Shown: in pieces, positions 1-10,602 of the stretch | Numbering within the stretch: the first letter of the stretch is position 1 | Layout: each line of letters starts with the position of its first letter | Assembly (NCBI RefSeq): GCF_016808335.1 | Contig: NC_053137.1 | Coordinates: 4,601,904 to 4,665,903, forward strand | Source of the DNA: Panicum virgatum | Taxonomy: Eukaryota > Streptophyta > Magnoliopsida > Poales > Poaceae | Length of the DNA: 64,000 nucleotides | Direction: 5' to 3' | Translations under genes and position numbers: made by a program | The notes under the pieces: generated by a model | What the model saw: the letters and a program-made list of their open reading frames with translations, nothing else | What the model was told of the DNA's origin: nothing | The model's database searches: none

Positions 1-790
1 GTGTTCTAGAACACGACCTTGACGAACTCGTGCAGGTCGAGCCTGACGACAGGCGCCCCGGCGCGCGGCAGCGCCCCACCGGCGCCTTGTGGCCTCGCCC
101 GGATGCTGTCCCACTCAATGACGTTGGTGAAGTTGTAGTTGTCCGCAAACTTCAGCGGCATGTTGGGGACGACGAAGGACACGGCGTTGACCGCGCACCG
201 CCTTCGGCCGGCGAGGGCCGGTGACGAGCTCGCGAGCACCAGCGTCCTCGATGTCTGGATGGCGCCGTAGTGGAAGGAGCCCTGCGGGTTGGGCCTCGCC
301 TCGATGGCCATGAGGTTCCACCGAAACGAGCGTGCCTGGTTGACGGACCAGCCGTACTGCCCCGGCGGGCCGGCCGGCAGCGGGCCCGACGCCCTGGCGG
401 TGGCGCCAATGTAGTGCAGCATGGCCACTGCCGTGAGGTTGGCGGGGGCGAAGCACGAGGACACAACGACGGCTGGTTTAGCGCGACGAGGAAGGCGAGC
501 GACTAGCCGGCATGGACGTCGAGGGAGTCGTAGGTGTTCTGCACGGTGTGGGGACATTGACGGAGACCCTGAGCGTGAAGTTGGAGACGCGGAACAGGTA
601 GGTCCTGCCGCGGGCACCGATGAGTGCCGGCGGCGACCGGGCGCTGTTGATGAGCAGGCTGTCGGGCGGCGGGAACGGGGAGCCGCGGGCTCACCGGCGT
701 GGCGCCGCCGGCTGGATGAAGCAGCACCGACGCGTCTGGCTGCAGGCCTCCGAGCTGACACGGGTCTGGCACTAGCGGTGTGCAAGGGCG
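1..790 (-). pseudogene. SKU5-similar (SKS) multicopper-oxidase-like pseudogene, partial
   Basis: Minus-strand conceptual translation gives pieces typical of plant SKU5/SKS proteins (glycoproteins related to ascorbate oxidase, cell wall or plasma membrane). At about 585-690 there is LLINSARSPPALIGARGR followed by TYLFRVSNFTLR. At 505-550 there is HTVQNTYDSLDVHAG. From 500 down to 9 there is a long stretch including NPQGSFHYG and YAVNGVSF-like VNAVSFVVPNMPLKFADNYN. These three pieces lie in three different frames, so at least two frameshifts exist. At 6-8 a TAG falls where the family has a Gln codon after LHEFVKVVF, and recognisable coding sequence appears to continue leftward beyond the window. 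The first cupredoxin domain is missing. The SKS-like assignment is from remembered family motifs; the disruption is seen directly. Confidence 0.75.
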
Positions 791-1075
791 GGAGCCGTGC
801 CCTCCATCTTGGCTAGTGTGCGGGCGCTCCGCCGCCAGCGCTGTGGGCGGGCGCCTCGAGCTCCGCCGCCGCCGCAAGATACGCCGCCCCCGACCCCGCA
901 CGGCGAGTTCGTGCTCGGCGCGGACGGGCGTCCTCGAGCTCCGGCGCCGGAGAGGCAGAGTACGGACGAGCATGAGTCGGCGCAGGAGCTTGTCGGGGCG
1001 CATTGAGGAGGAGGCACGCCGCTGGCTGGATAAAGAACAAATCGAAATTCTGTTCATCGAGAAACTATAGTCCAC

Positions 1076-2199
1076 TAAATCACATCCTTCAACTATACCA
1101 TTCCAAACATTATTCCAACTTATATTGATTTACTGTCTTAACCTTGATCAAATAAAATAATTTCTAAAATAGAATTATCAGAGTTATTTTTTTAAATTTG
1201 AACCCACCAATTTAATAGTCATCTGGTGCCTATGGACCCACCATTAAGTATGCATCTGATGCCTATAGGTGCCTCTCCTTTTGTGCTTTTTGATGCCTAT
1301 CAATTCTGAACCATCGGATCGAGCGTCGTGAGCCATCCATCCCCCCCCCCCCCCCAACCATAGTAAAAAAGTTGTAAAAATATAAATAGGAAGCTTGGAT
1401 TGGTTCATTTAAAAAGCTGGAGCTAAGCTTGTTTTATTAGTAATATTAAGACTATAGATGTGAGGTCACAACCATCTATTTTTCCATCATATAAAGCGTG
1501 TGATTGTGCAGATTAATAACTTCCATCCCATAACGAGTGCAACTGTAGTTTTCATACAGATTAGCACCGTTGTCAAACGACCTTGGTACCCTTAGTCATC
1601 TCCATGAATTTAGGTGTGCTGCCTTTCCTTTTTCTCTACTGTAAATCATGGCATGCGGGGTAACTAAGATTGACAAATATGTGTTGGCCACTTGACTAGG
1701 CATGCATGATAATTTAGTGATCCCACCTAGGAGTGAACTTTTTTGGGGGATTTTTCTCTTACATGCTAGAGTTTCATGAGATAGAAAGAGTATCTAAGCA
1801 ATGCTAATAAATATCTAAATATGGTACCCAACATGCCAAGGAAAGTATGTCAATATAATATTAGAATATCATTGATATTTTATTACTTAAAATTTTATTT
1901 ATTGATTGATTCTTATGTTACAGTGGTTGCGAATAATAAGCAGCTAAAAAAATTGCATCTGTCACAAAAACATCACTGTCCGCCACCAGCCGGTTCTAAC
2001 GCGTAGCAGATTATCATGGAGATGCTCCCTGATGTGATCATGGACGGCTTGACAGCAGCAAGGGCAAGGTCTGCGGGTTCGACAAGAGCAAGAGGAGTAG
2101 CCACAGATGCAGGACAAGTTGGGACAGTCCCCGGATGGGTTCAACTTCTCGCCCTGTCCAATTGCCTCGCTGCAAAGTGACCTACTCAAGTGGAACATA
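1076..2199. other. AT-rich intergenic sequence, no gene seen
   Basis: No open frame of note and no transposon ends recognised. A run of 15 C lies at 1341-1355. Near 1400-1440 the phrase 'ggttcatttaaaaagctggagct' also recurs in diverged form near 2715 and 4525, so at least part of this stretch belongs to the duplicated unit that carries the miR2118-like sites further right. Confidence 0.5.
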
Positions 2200-2275
2200 G
2201 CTTGAGGGTCATACCGTACCGGTGCAGATGCTTCACAAGGCAACAACGCATTCTCTAATGCTTCCCAATCCTATG
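2200..2275 (+). ncRNA. MIR2118-like locus, copy 1
   Basis: The 22-nt miR2118-like site is at 2252-2273, core TAATGCTTCCCAATCCTA. Against the grass miR2118 consensus recalled from memory it has about five differences, at positions 2, 3, 6, 11 and 17. A candidate 5' arm at 2202-2215 (TTGAGGGTCATACC) can pair with it using several G-U pairs. Downstream (2500-2610) the unit contains the conserved anchor 'aagagcaggtgcgcgtg...gagttaatgc' found after other copies. Whether it is processed is unknown. Confidence 0.5.
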
Positions 2276-2990
2276 TAGGGTAGGCCCTGTGTATTTATGA
2301 CTGTCATCTATCCTTGTGCTCCAATTAGGGTTAGGCACCAGTCGGTTCTGACGCGTAGTGGTATTCGCGAGGTTCTGTAAATCAGCTAGTGGAGTTCGCG
2401 TCCTCAAAGGTACAATAATGGCTAGTGGAGTTCGTGCAGTTCTTATCACTCTTGCAGTCTTGCTCGTTTCATTCTCTTCTGTGTAAATCAGTTACTTATA
2501 TGCTGCAGTTCAGGATGGGAATGAAGAAGCCCAAACGGGTGGTAACTTCTTGTGCAGAAGAGCAGGTGCGCGTGTCCTCTTTGGAGTCAGTATCCAGGAC
2601 GAGTTAATGCCGCTATGCAGGGTTTGGTTGGATATATAAAGAGGCAGCTCGCTTTTTGATAATAAAGATAGTTTGCCTTGGCTTGCGAAAGCTAAAAAGC
2701 TGAGTTTGGTACGATTCATTTAAAAAGCTCGAGCTGGCTTATTTTTAGCAATGTTGAGACTAGTAGCGGTGTGGTTATAAGTATTGTCTTCGTTATTTTA
2801 GAAGTGTCAACAATCTTACTATTACTAATTGGAGATTCATTTGAAGCCTCCATATAAAACAACTTAGGATTCTAGGTAGACACTCTAGAAAAATAGAGAA
2901 ATCTTAAAACTTTCACAAAAATCAGGAACATCTAGCAATCAATCCGACAACTCTAATCATAATAGTCGTTAGATTTGCTCTCTTTCCTAA
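2276..2990. other. Duplicated MIR2118-unit flank
   Basis: No protein gene. The stretch 2500-2615 (GGATGGGAATGAAG, then AGAGCAGGTGCG and GAGTTAATGC) is a diverged duplicate of blocks at 4310-4400, 5895-6065, 12375-12400, 15235-15310 and 41795-41880. Each of these lies 200-400 bp downstream of a miR2118-like site, so this is probably the 3' part of the ancestral repeat unit. A TATATAAA sequence occurs at about 2632 but cannot be tied to a transcript. Confidence 0.5.
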
Positions 2991-3275
2991 TAAATTACCC
3001 ACTTCTGCCATTATGAAAATAGATTGAAGTAACCCCTAAATATGTATCTAAATTACCCAACTTTGCCATTATAAAAAATATAAAGTAACCTCCTAATCTT
3101 TGTGTAAATTACCCACCTATGCCATTATAAAAATATTACAAAGGACCCCTACATTTGCATATAAATTATCCAATTGTATCATTATTAAAAGTTAAAGTAA
3201 CCCCTAAATCTAAATATAAATTATACAATTATAACAAATATTAAAGTGCACTAATATAAAATTATAAATTACTAT
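2991..3275. repeat. AT-rich minisatellite, about five copies of a 55-58 bp unit
   Basis: The phrase TAAATTACCCAC(or A)..TGCCATTAT, followed by an A-rich spacer and AAAGTAACCCCTAAAT, recurs at about 2991, 3049, 3104, 3162 and 3216. Copies diverge increasingly to the right. The array sits in a larger AT-rich block that ends near 3420-3440 with 'cgtataaacgtgcgatgca', a phrase reminiscent of termini of dispersed grass repeats. No coding potential. Confidence 0.75.
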
Positions 3276-3599
3276 TTCTATCATTATTAACATATTATTT
3301 ATGTTATTATTTTTATAAAAATGCTACCCATCACCATCTATTCATGTATGATGGAAGAGATAAGAATAACAACTCACAAACAAATGTTTCAATTAAATAT
3401 ATATATCAAACACGTATAAACGTGCGATGCAAAACGTAAATAAAATCTATTGCAATTAGATAATGATAGATATGTATTTAGAGCATGTGTCAGAATATTT
3501 AATATAGATGAAAGAGGGCGTGAGATAGAGATAATTATAATTATTAGCTATAAGCCTTATTTTTATATTAATTCTAATTTTTTTTACAATAATTGAAAA

Positions 3600-3835
3600 A
3601 ATAGGAGCCGTCTATATGATAAAATTATACGGCGGTGAAGGCAGAAAGTACCAAGAAGTACCTACGGTAAAGTACCCGGTACTTCCAAAATGTGGGACCA
3701 AGTACCAAAACTAGTGGGACCAAGTACTGATTTAATTTAATTTTCATAGATCAACGGCCAGAAAAAATTCAAGGGAATAAGTACCTGAAAGTACCATTTG
3801 GTACTTTACAATCATTGTAAAAGAACTCTAATTCT
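3600..3835. repeat. Unclassified inverted-repeat-rich element (AAGTACC/GGTACTT)
   Basis: Within about 230 bp the short words AAGTACC, its complement GGTACTT and close variants occur around ten times, and could fold into a stem-rich structure. This resembles a MITE, but no terminal repeats with a target-site duplication could be fixed. No coding potential. Confidence 0.35.
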
Positions 3836-4099
3836 AATTAGCACGTGCGGGAGCACAGGTTGATAGGCTAGAAATATCTAAAAATGACAGTCGTCACTAT
3901 GCTATGTAATATAGGTCAATAAATTATTAAAAGTGCATAGATGTTTTGTGACTTAATTAGTTTACCAATTCTAAGTTTGGATTATGCTATAGGGGTTAAA
4001 AGTAATGAACAACTAAAAAATATGCCTGATGCAGAAGAGATGAGTGGAGGGAATGATACAGAAAACCAACATTTTTTCATCCTTTTTCCAACATCTTGT

Positions 4100-4121
4100 T
4101 CCATAATGCTTCCCAACCCTA
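4100..4121 (+). ncRNA. MIR2118-like site, copy 2
   Basis: Contains TAATGCTTCCCAACCCTA, about six differences from the remembered grass miR2118 consensus. The downstream unit is well preserved: 'ccaactagataactcc' near 4210, 'cttatatgccccag' near 4290, 'agagcaggtgtgcc' near 4355 and 'gagttaatgc' near 4392. The 5' arm is not convincing, so this may be a decayed copy. Confidence 0.4.
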
Positions 4122-5659
4122 TAGTTGCCATCGACATGCCGCAGGACTTCCTTCCAAACTAACCCAAAAACAAACATAGTATGAACGGAGTAGACTATCA
4201 TCATTTCTCCAACTAGATAACTCCCATAAAGTGATAGTGGCTACATGTGCTCCTGCTCACCATTTTCTCAGAGTGGATTCAGCTTCTTATATGCCCCAGC
4301 AGCCAGCAAATTAAATGGGATGAAACACAAATGTGTGATAACATGCTGCACAAAAGAGCAGGTGTGCCCTATTTGTGGTCTGTACCGAAGGTGAGTTAAT
4401 GCTATCACTTCAACTCTTCAAGTAGGCAGATAATGAGCAAAATTGTCTCACTGAAGTGCTCTGATAACGAGCTCGCTTGCACTCAACTCGTTAAGGCTAA
4501 CAATGTGATAGGGAGATCAAAGTGATTCATTTAAAAGTTGAGCTGGGTCATTAGAGAGGTTCGATTAAGTACTGCCTCGTTATTTTAACAATGTTAAAAC
4601 TAATAAATAAAAAATGTGACTAGAGAAGTTAGGTTCGCAACTATTCCTTGTTTTTCCCACTATGCGATTTGCCATGGAAATCAGCCTCTTCCCCTTGAAA
4701 ACCAGTGTTCATCTTTCTTTCAGGCCCTATGCATTAAGATGATTTTGCAGATAGAAGCTGATGTACTCAACTGAATTCGTAAAAACAGTTTATACCGTGG
4801 GCTATATTCGTGCTACGAATTATTGTGAAGTTGGACGCCGGACATTTCCTTACAGAGGTAACAGTGTGGAAAAGGAGTATTACAATCTGGTCCTCTGATC
4901 GTCTCTGATACCAGTACACCACGAGGAAGGAAAGATGATAATCTGAAGCCATAGAGCTAGAACTGCTAGTGCTTTCCTTGTAAGGAAGAGAGATTTTTTA
5001 AGAAAAATTGCAGAATAAGCAAGCTAAGCAAAAAATTCTGAAATGTGTTCCCCTGACACTTCTATGTAGGACCGTACCGACTGTCGGATGACATTATGTA
5101 GGCCGCATGGATTCTCTGCAAGATAGTAACATTTTGCAGAAGAAAAGGAAATGTATCCATCAAGTCTTAACACCGTATGATATCTCCCTGTAGGGAGGTT
5201 GCAAATACTGAAGAACTCACAAACTTGCAGCTGTCATGAAATCATTTTGCAAGTCACTAGATGGATTATCCTTTTCTCATCGCACAATTGAACCACCCCA
5301 CCCCCCCTTGTACTGACAGAGAATATGGGATTCAACTCTTCTTGCAGTTGGGCTCAGCACTAGCCGCACAAACCCCTACCATTTCTGTACGTGACTTCGA
5401 AACTTCAAACGGAGAAATGCCCTGGTACCCCGGAGGCGGAGCAGATTTTCTCAACGACTACGCTACACGTTCCACGACAGCCAGCGGTAGAAGTGCCAAA
5501 GGACAGTCAGGACTCGCAGGTGAAGTTTCTACAAGATTGGATGATGGCTGATTGCTCCGTCGTGCACAATCTGCTCCAGTTGCTGTGAAGGGACACTGAT
5601 AACCACCAGTGGAAGAAACTTTCAAGGTGCTCAAGGTACATATGCTCTGCTAGCCACAT
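4122..5659. other. Duplicated MIR2118-unit sequence with anchor blocks
   Basis: No protein gene; the short open frames near 5261-5590 have no recognisable domains. Two blocks recur elsewhere. 4750-4845 (ATGTACTCAACTGAATTCG...GAATTATTGTGAAGTTGGA) also occurs at 6628-7340 (split by a LINE), 11886-11975 and 16610-36985 (split by a Copia element). 5195-5255 (GAGGTTGCAAATACTG...CAGCTGTCATGAAATC) also occurs at 6418-6478, 11713-11775 and 48910-48970. Confidence 0.65.
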
Positions 5660-5681
5660 TCCCTGATGCTTCCGAATCCTA
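5660..5681 (+). ncRNA. MIR2118-like site, copy 3
   Basis: Contains TCCCTGATGCTTCCGAATCC, with four differences from the remembered grass miR2118 consensus (positions 2, 11, 15, 17). A possible 5' arm around 5535-5560 (GATTGGATGATGGCTGATTG) lies in the place equivalent to the arm of copy 4, although pairing is imperfect. The downstream block 'ccaaccagatagcttc' (about 5808) and 'agagcaggtgtggcc' (about 5950) match the other units. Confidence 0.5.
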
Positions 5682-6667
5682 TGTAGTTGTCACCAACAGC
5701 CATGTCACAGTATTTCCTTCCACCCCCATGCATGTAACGAGCATGGTAAAAATGAGGCGCTAGGCCAGGGAATGCAGGAGCATGACTATCATCCTTGTGT
5801 TTCCAACCAGATAGCTTCTTTGAAAGGAAGCCAATGGCTACCGAAGGTTGCACCGTTGTTGTTGCTCTTGCTCACCCTCTCTTATATGCCCCCAGATGAG
5901 AATTGGTAGAACACACATGCAAATGTGAAATAAAACATCCTGTGTATAAGAGCAGGTGTGGCCCAGTTGTGGTCACCCTCTCTTCGCTTCTTTATTGGCT
6001 ACTTCATGGGTCATTCTTGTAAATAAAAGCTCATAGCTAGTCAGTACTGAAGATGAGTTATTGTCATTACTACCAGTACAACATGATGAAGGAAAGATGG
6101 TATAAATGAAATAAAGAAATGCACTTTTTAAGCAATGGATATTAGATCTGCTAGTATTTTCATCATAATAGAGAGAAGTACAGGAAAGGTTTGAGGTATT
6201 CTTTTTTCACAATAGGAGGAAGTACAACCTAAACACTAATTCCTAAATATGTTCCCCTTGAACTTCTATCTAGGAGACTAGGATGACATTCTGTAAGCAT
6301 GTGTATTCTTTGCAAGCTAACATTTTGTATAAGAGAAAGGAAATGCAGTCTGCTGATGCAGCATTATAATGTTCACTCTCTGCAGATAGGGTCCTTCAAG
6401 TGTTATCTCCCTGCAAAGAGGTTGCAAATACAAAAAAACTGATGAACTTGCAGCTGTCAGAAACTCATTTTGCAATCTCTACAATTTAGGAGTTTTGTTT
6501 GCTCATTGTACATTTCACTTTTCACCCCCCCCAATACACACACACACACACAAAAAACAGTTCTTTCCCATGGGCTCACTGTTTATCTCTCCCTAGTGCC
6601 TAGATGTTTGAGTGATCACAGGTAGATTCTGACGCACTTAACTGAAATTTATGAAAACGGCTTATAC
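5682..6667. other. Duplicated MIR2118-unit sequence
   Basis: No gene. Holds the downstream anchor of copy 3 (5805-6065), the block 6358-6390 (GCAGCATTATAATGTTCACT) also found at 16530-16570 and 50068-50100, the GAGGTTGCAAATAC block at 6418, a short (CA)n run at 6537-6552 and the start of the GTACTCAACTGAA block at 6628. Confidence 0.55.
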
Positions 6668-7294
6668 TTTTTTTTCTCGAATGCGCAGGAGAGCTGGGCG
6701 AACAAAACATCACAGGGTTAGATGGTCTATAACACACCCTTGATAAAACAAAAAAAGGTAACTCTCTGTCTCTCTCTCATTCTCTCTCTAAAAGATAGGA
6801 GAACCAGGACCAGAACAACGAAACCGAGCTAAGTTGCACGAGGGACAAGGGCGAGAAGGTGAGGCACTCCTCGATCGAGACCAAGCCAAAGACCACTACC
6901 ATACTTCTTCTTTGAAGGACGAGATGACGTTGGTCATGCTGGGAGTACCCCCACTGAAAACACAATTGACACTGTTCGTTGTGTTGTGGCTGGTGCTGAT
7001 TTGTTGTGAGAGAAAAGTACTGCTGGCTGGATGGTGGCTGGTGTTGGTTTAATGTGAGAGAAAAATATTGTTGGCTGGTTGCAGCGAACAGAGTGAATAG
7101 TTGCGGTGGTTCCACAGGGACCAAGCACCTAAGATGATGATGGAGTTGAGGCCCCATTTTTAACTTGACAGAAACCTTGTCACTTGCCCTAGCCCACCAA
7201 TCTTCAAAGCTCAGGTCATTTAGATGTGGGGCAAGGGCGTCTAAGCCAAAATTTTGTAGGATGTTAAACCACACTTGGCGGTAGAAGCACGCAT
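6668..7294 (-). mobile_element. 5'-truncated LINE (L1-type) fragment, minus strand
   Basis: The poly-T run followed by CTCGAATGCGCAGGAGAGC at 6669-6695 is the complement of a grass LINE 3' end. The minus-strand translation near 7140-7274 (WFNILQNFGLDALAPHLNDL, then SFEDWWARASDKVS) matches the region just after the zinc-binding reverse-transcriptase domain of plant LINEs. A 14-bp target-site duplication flanks it: AAACGGCTTATACT at 6655-6668 and AAATGGCTTATACT at 7295-7308, 13 of 14 identical. The insertion splits an anchor block of the MIR2118 unit that is intact at 4750. A MITE is nested inside. Confidence 0.75.
6970..7095. mobile_element. Small MITE nested in the LINE fragment
   Basis: Starts CACTGTTCGTTGTG and ends GCAGCGAACAGAGTG, which are imperfect inverted repeats of each other. 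The interior has the repeated phrase TTGTTGTGAGAGAAAA-type sequence with GCTGGCTGG, a family I remember as abundant in panicoid grass introns and intergenic DNA. The target-site duplication is unclear. It interrupts the LINE-derived reading frame. Confidence 0.6.
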
Positions 7295-7721
7295 AAATGG
7301 CTTATACTGTAGGCTTTATTCGTGTGATGACCCCTGTGGATTGGACGTTCCCACAAGAATTTCGGTTTTCCTTCGATTTGAGAAACTAAATGGAGCATCA
7401 AACAACAATTCAATAAAGTGTTATACTGTCTATCTACATGGTTGCATAAGCAGAGCTGGGTGCCTCATGATCATGGCAGCTCTTCTCCTACAAAAGAATT
7501 TAGCTGGATTCCTGTAGTTGCAGATTGGGATTCTAAAGCTATTCTTCATCTGAATTTTTTTAGCTCATTGCAGAAAGCTAATCCAGTTCTGCACTAGACA
7601 TCATACCGCAAATAGAGAAACGCCCTGGCACGCCAACGGCCAGGCAGATTCTCAAAGACTACATGCTCCCTGAACAACAGCGAGCAGCAGCGAGGACCAT
7701 ATCGGCCTGCTTCAGAAGAGT

Positions 7722-7860
7722 GAGGCTGAACGATCAGGCTTGCACTTTCTGCTTGACTTGCTGTAAAGAGACGGTCACTAGTAGAATCAACCTTTATGGT
7801 CATCGAGATACATGTGCTCTACAAGGCAACGTCACATTCCTTGATGCTTCGCAAGCCTAT
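7722..7860 (+). ncRNA. MIR2118-like hairpin candidate, copy 4
   Basis: The 3'-arm site is at 7838-7859 (TTGATGCTTCGCAAGCCTA), with six differences from the remembered consensus. The 5' arm at 7722-7740 (GAGGCTGAACGATCAGGC) is nearly its reverse complement: AGGCT, GAA and ATCA align directly with a one-base gap. The loop is about 97 nt. Compensating change between the arms (both carry the AGGCTT/AAGCCT variant specific to this copy) supports a real stem. Downstream sequence matches copies 3 and 6 until a Copia remnant begins near 7985. Confidence 0.55.
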
Positions 7861-7984
7861 GTGGTTGGCACAACATTTGCTTCCAGCCCAATGCAATGCT
7901 TGCAGCACTTCCAAACCAACTCAAACACAAACAGAGGGTACCAACACAGTTCCAACAGCTTCTTGTCCAACGACCAAGTCGGAG

Positions 7985-8745
7985 CCCTTGATCACGCCCT
8001 GATCGGGGGCATCCAACCAAAACCTAGTTGGTGGGCCCCTGTTGTGCAGGGCCTTAAAAGAGAAGGGTGGGGATGAGGACAGACCGCTTGAGGTTTGTCG
8101 CGCCCCCACTTCCCCACTGGAAAGAACGAGTCCTGATCTGATTTGCGGGTGGTGCTAAAGCGAAGGGAAGCTCCGCCACCCACCATCTTCGACATCTCTG
8201 TCGCCTCTGCTCTGGCCCACGTCGACCACCTCGACTCTGAGCTAGTCGTCCTCTAGCCCCGATGCCATGGCGAGCACATTGACCAAGCCCGATGGTCGAT
8301 CCCCTATATATCTCTCTCTAGTTCATGTATTCAAGAAACCCCATTTTACCCAAATGTAAAGAAAATATCCACTGATCTACTCCTAGTCAATCCATAAATT
8401 CTAACAATGGTATCAGTTAGCCTACTCTAGCAAGTAGATCCAGTTCGGGGTACAGAAATCAGAGAAAAGAAAGAAGGGATATGATCTCGATCGAATAAGA
8501 AAGCCAAACCCTAACCCTAGACAGAGAAAGTTTGCCACCACCGGCTCCTCGACGTGCGGGAAAGTTGCCCAGCTCACCGGCGCTCGATTGATGCTGTGTG
8601 GAAAGGGCACCCTGAGGCGCTGCTTCCCCGGCACATAACTGCTGTGCGCACGGGGGCTCATGGCACCACTGCCAGGACGCTCGACGGCGGCACGCTCGCG
8701 CGCAGGTGAGCGCGCCCACCGGCGAGGGGGCCAACTACTCCTATG
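7985..8745 (+). mobile_element. Copia-type LTR plus leader remnant
   Basis: The segment CGCCCTGATCGGGGGC near 7995 and GTTGGTGGGCCCC near 8028 match the LTR of the young Copia element at 42.1-48.8 kb in inverse orientation. The LTR ends at CTAACA (8401-8406) and is followed at once by ATGGTATCAG (8407-8416), a primer-binding site for initiator tRNA-Met, as in the young element. The leader that follows has the same AAACCCTAACCCTAG box and GC-rich ORF-like tail. No gag or pol is present; MIR2118-unit sequence resumes near 8745. Boundaries are approximate. Confidence 0.65.
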
Positions 8746-8992
8746 ATCCAAGTTTAGTTACCACACGAGTGAGTCCCATCTGTAGTAGGAACTGAGGATG
8801 AGCTGATGGCAATAATACCTATAGAGGTGGATAACAACCTAGCTATTAGTTTGTCTAATCAAAGCTCACTTTGATAACAGGAGCTTGTCTCGGCTCGTTA
8901 GGGCTGATGAAGAGGTCAGTATGGACGTATGGTACCGATGCTCGAGCTGTCTTAATTATATGTCTTAATGTCTAGAGGGGCTCAGGTTGAGC

Positions 8993-9855
8993 TCACGTTG
9001 CCATTGAGTACCCAGTACCCGTATCCAAATCCATACCCGAATTATTTGGGGTGGGTATGGATTACCCGTTTACTTGTGGATAGGGGTAGGGTAATAGAGG
9101 ATATTACCCGTTTCACCTGTACCTGGTCAATGTTTGCCACGGCCAGCAAGAAGTTGCTATCCCCATTTCGCGCAAGGCAAATTTCTCTCTCGTCAAACAC
9201 ATCTCTTCTCTCCCTCTCATTGCATGAAGATCTCGCAACGATCTGCTTGCTTCGATTGGGAACTCCGGTGGTGCGGCCGAGGCTTTAATGACCGGATTCA
9301 GCCTCTGCATGGGTGGCTGTGCTGGATCTGTCCATGGACAACAGCTTTGGCGCAGGCATGGATCATTAGTTCCCTCGGTATCGTCTTTGTTTTCACAGGC
9401 AGGGGAGCTCCGATTACGGAGCGGACGCCGCAACGGCCGGCCTCAGGATGTGTTCTCACCGGACGAGGGGGTCGCCGACAGGTGCCGCTTCCTCCGGGTC
9501 GGCCTGCTCGAGGAGAGCGCCGTGCCCGTCGGCCGCACGAGCGAGGAGGTTGTCTTCTCCTCGCTGCCAGCAAATGTCTAGTCGGAGATCCTCCATGGTA
9601 GAGCAGCTCCCACCTCCCACCTCCGCAGTGGCTTGAATTCGATTTGCTCTTCCCACGACTCCAGTGACGCCAATCTCCATGCTCGCACCAATATTATATA
9701 TGTCGATGAGGTTAATCTCATCTTCTCTCTGGTACCCGTTGGCTTATCCATGCCTGTTGGGTATTACCCTACCCGTTTAGTGTTGGATAATTGGGGATGG
9801 GTAATTTGTGGACATGGGTACGGGTGACCCGTGCGTCTCCCCAATGGCATCGTGA
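8993..9855. mobile_element. Non-autonomous hAT-type element A with possible captured coding fragment
   Basis: Ends are inverted: TCACGTTGCCATTGAG at the left and the complement TCACGATGCCATTGGG at the right. They are flanked by an exact 8-bp target-site duplication, GGTTGAGC, at 8985-8992 and 9856-9863. Subterminal regions hold repeated TACCCGTTT / GGGTAGGGTAAT motifs in opposite orientation. The middle, 9400-9581, is GC-rich and encodes on + an open stretch with PDEGVADRCRFLRVGLLEE, which looks coding but which I do not recognise. No transposase. Confidence 0.7.
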
Positions 9856-9865
9856 GGTTGAGCAC

Positions 9866-10594
9866 CAGAGGCGGAGCTCCCCATTAGGCACGGTGGGGCA
9901 GCTGCCCCACCTACCGCAGGCGGGAAGCCCCTAGTACACCTCTCTTGTTTCTCAGGTATGTGGTCGCGAGGAGCAGAGACACTGCATCCCAGCCTCTGGC
10001 GGCACTACATCCAACATCGTTTTTGGGAGATGGATGTGCGTGCGAAGGCCAATGGCCCGGTAGGAGAGAGCTCACCAGCCCAACAAATGCCCACGGCATC
10101 TGGGAATAATCACTGGCCGATCTAACTCTTGATCCCTAATTTGTCTTGCGGCTGTCTAAGCTATACGGGTGACGGACAACAGCGAACACGACCCTGTCAC
10201 CGTCACCGCGTCGCACATCACGGCATCAAGCTACAGCCCTACGCCTGTGTGCCCCTAGAGCGTCGTCGCCGCCGCCATCCTAGCTGCAGCATGCCGAAGC
10301 CCGTTGCTGCCGCCCACTGGTACCCTTTGCTAGCTGCACCTCTTTCTGCCGGCTGCCTGGTGCCGCCAACGCGCCAGGCGCCTGCAGCGCCGGCTACTGC
10401 AGGCCGGTGCTCTATGGCTGTTCGATCTGTCGGAACTTGTGCTAGTCCATAATCGTCCTAGACATGATGGTCCTAGAACAATCAAGGCACTGTCGCCGAT
10501 CTCATCACCGGCCCGTCCAGTGACCTGTGAGGAGCCAAATATTTTTAGAGGTATCTTGTGCCCCACCTAAATTTTTGGGCGAGCTCCGCCACTG
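9866..10594. mobile_element. Non-autonomous hAT element B
   Basis: Terminal inverted repeats CAGAGGCGGAGCTC (left) and CAGTGGCGGAGCTC (right, complement) are flanked by an exact 8-bp duplication TTGAGCAC at 9858-9865 and 10595-10602. The left duplication overlaps that of element A, so B landed in the edge of A's target-site duplication or A inserted beside B. No transposase frame is present; the open frames inside look like chance GC-rich reading. Confidence 0.85.
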
Positions 10595-10602
10595 TTGAGC
10601 AC

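Noticed and set aside
5261..5588. Open frames of 65-96 residues
   Set aside because: They lie in duplicated non-coding unit sequence and are not conserved in the paralogous units.
8993..9855. Mutator-like element
   Set aside because: A 9-bp duplication (AGGTTGAGC) is possible, but it leaves unbalanced ends; the 8-bp reading gives symmetrical termini, which favours hAT.
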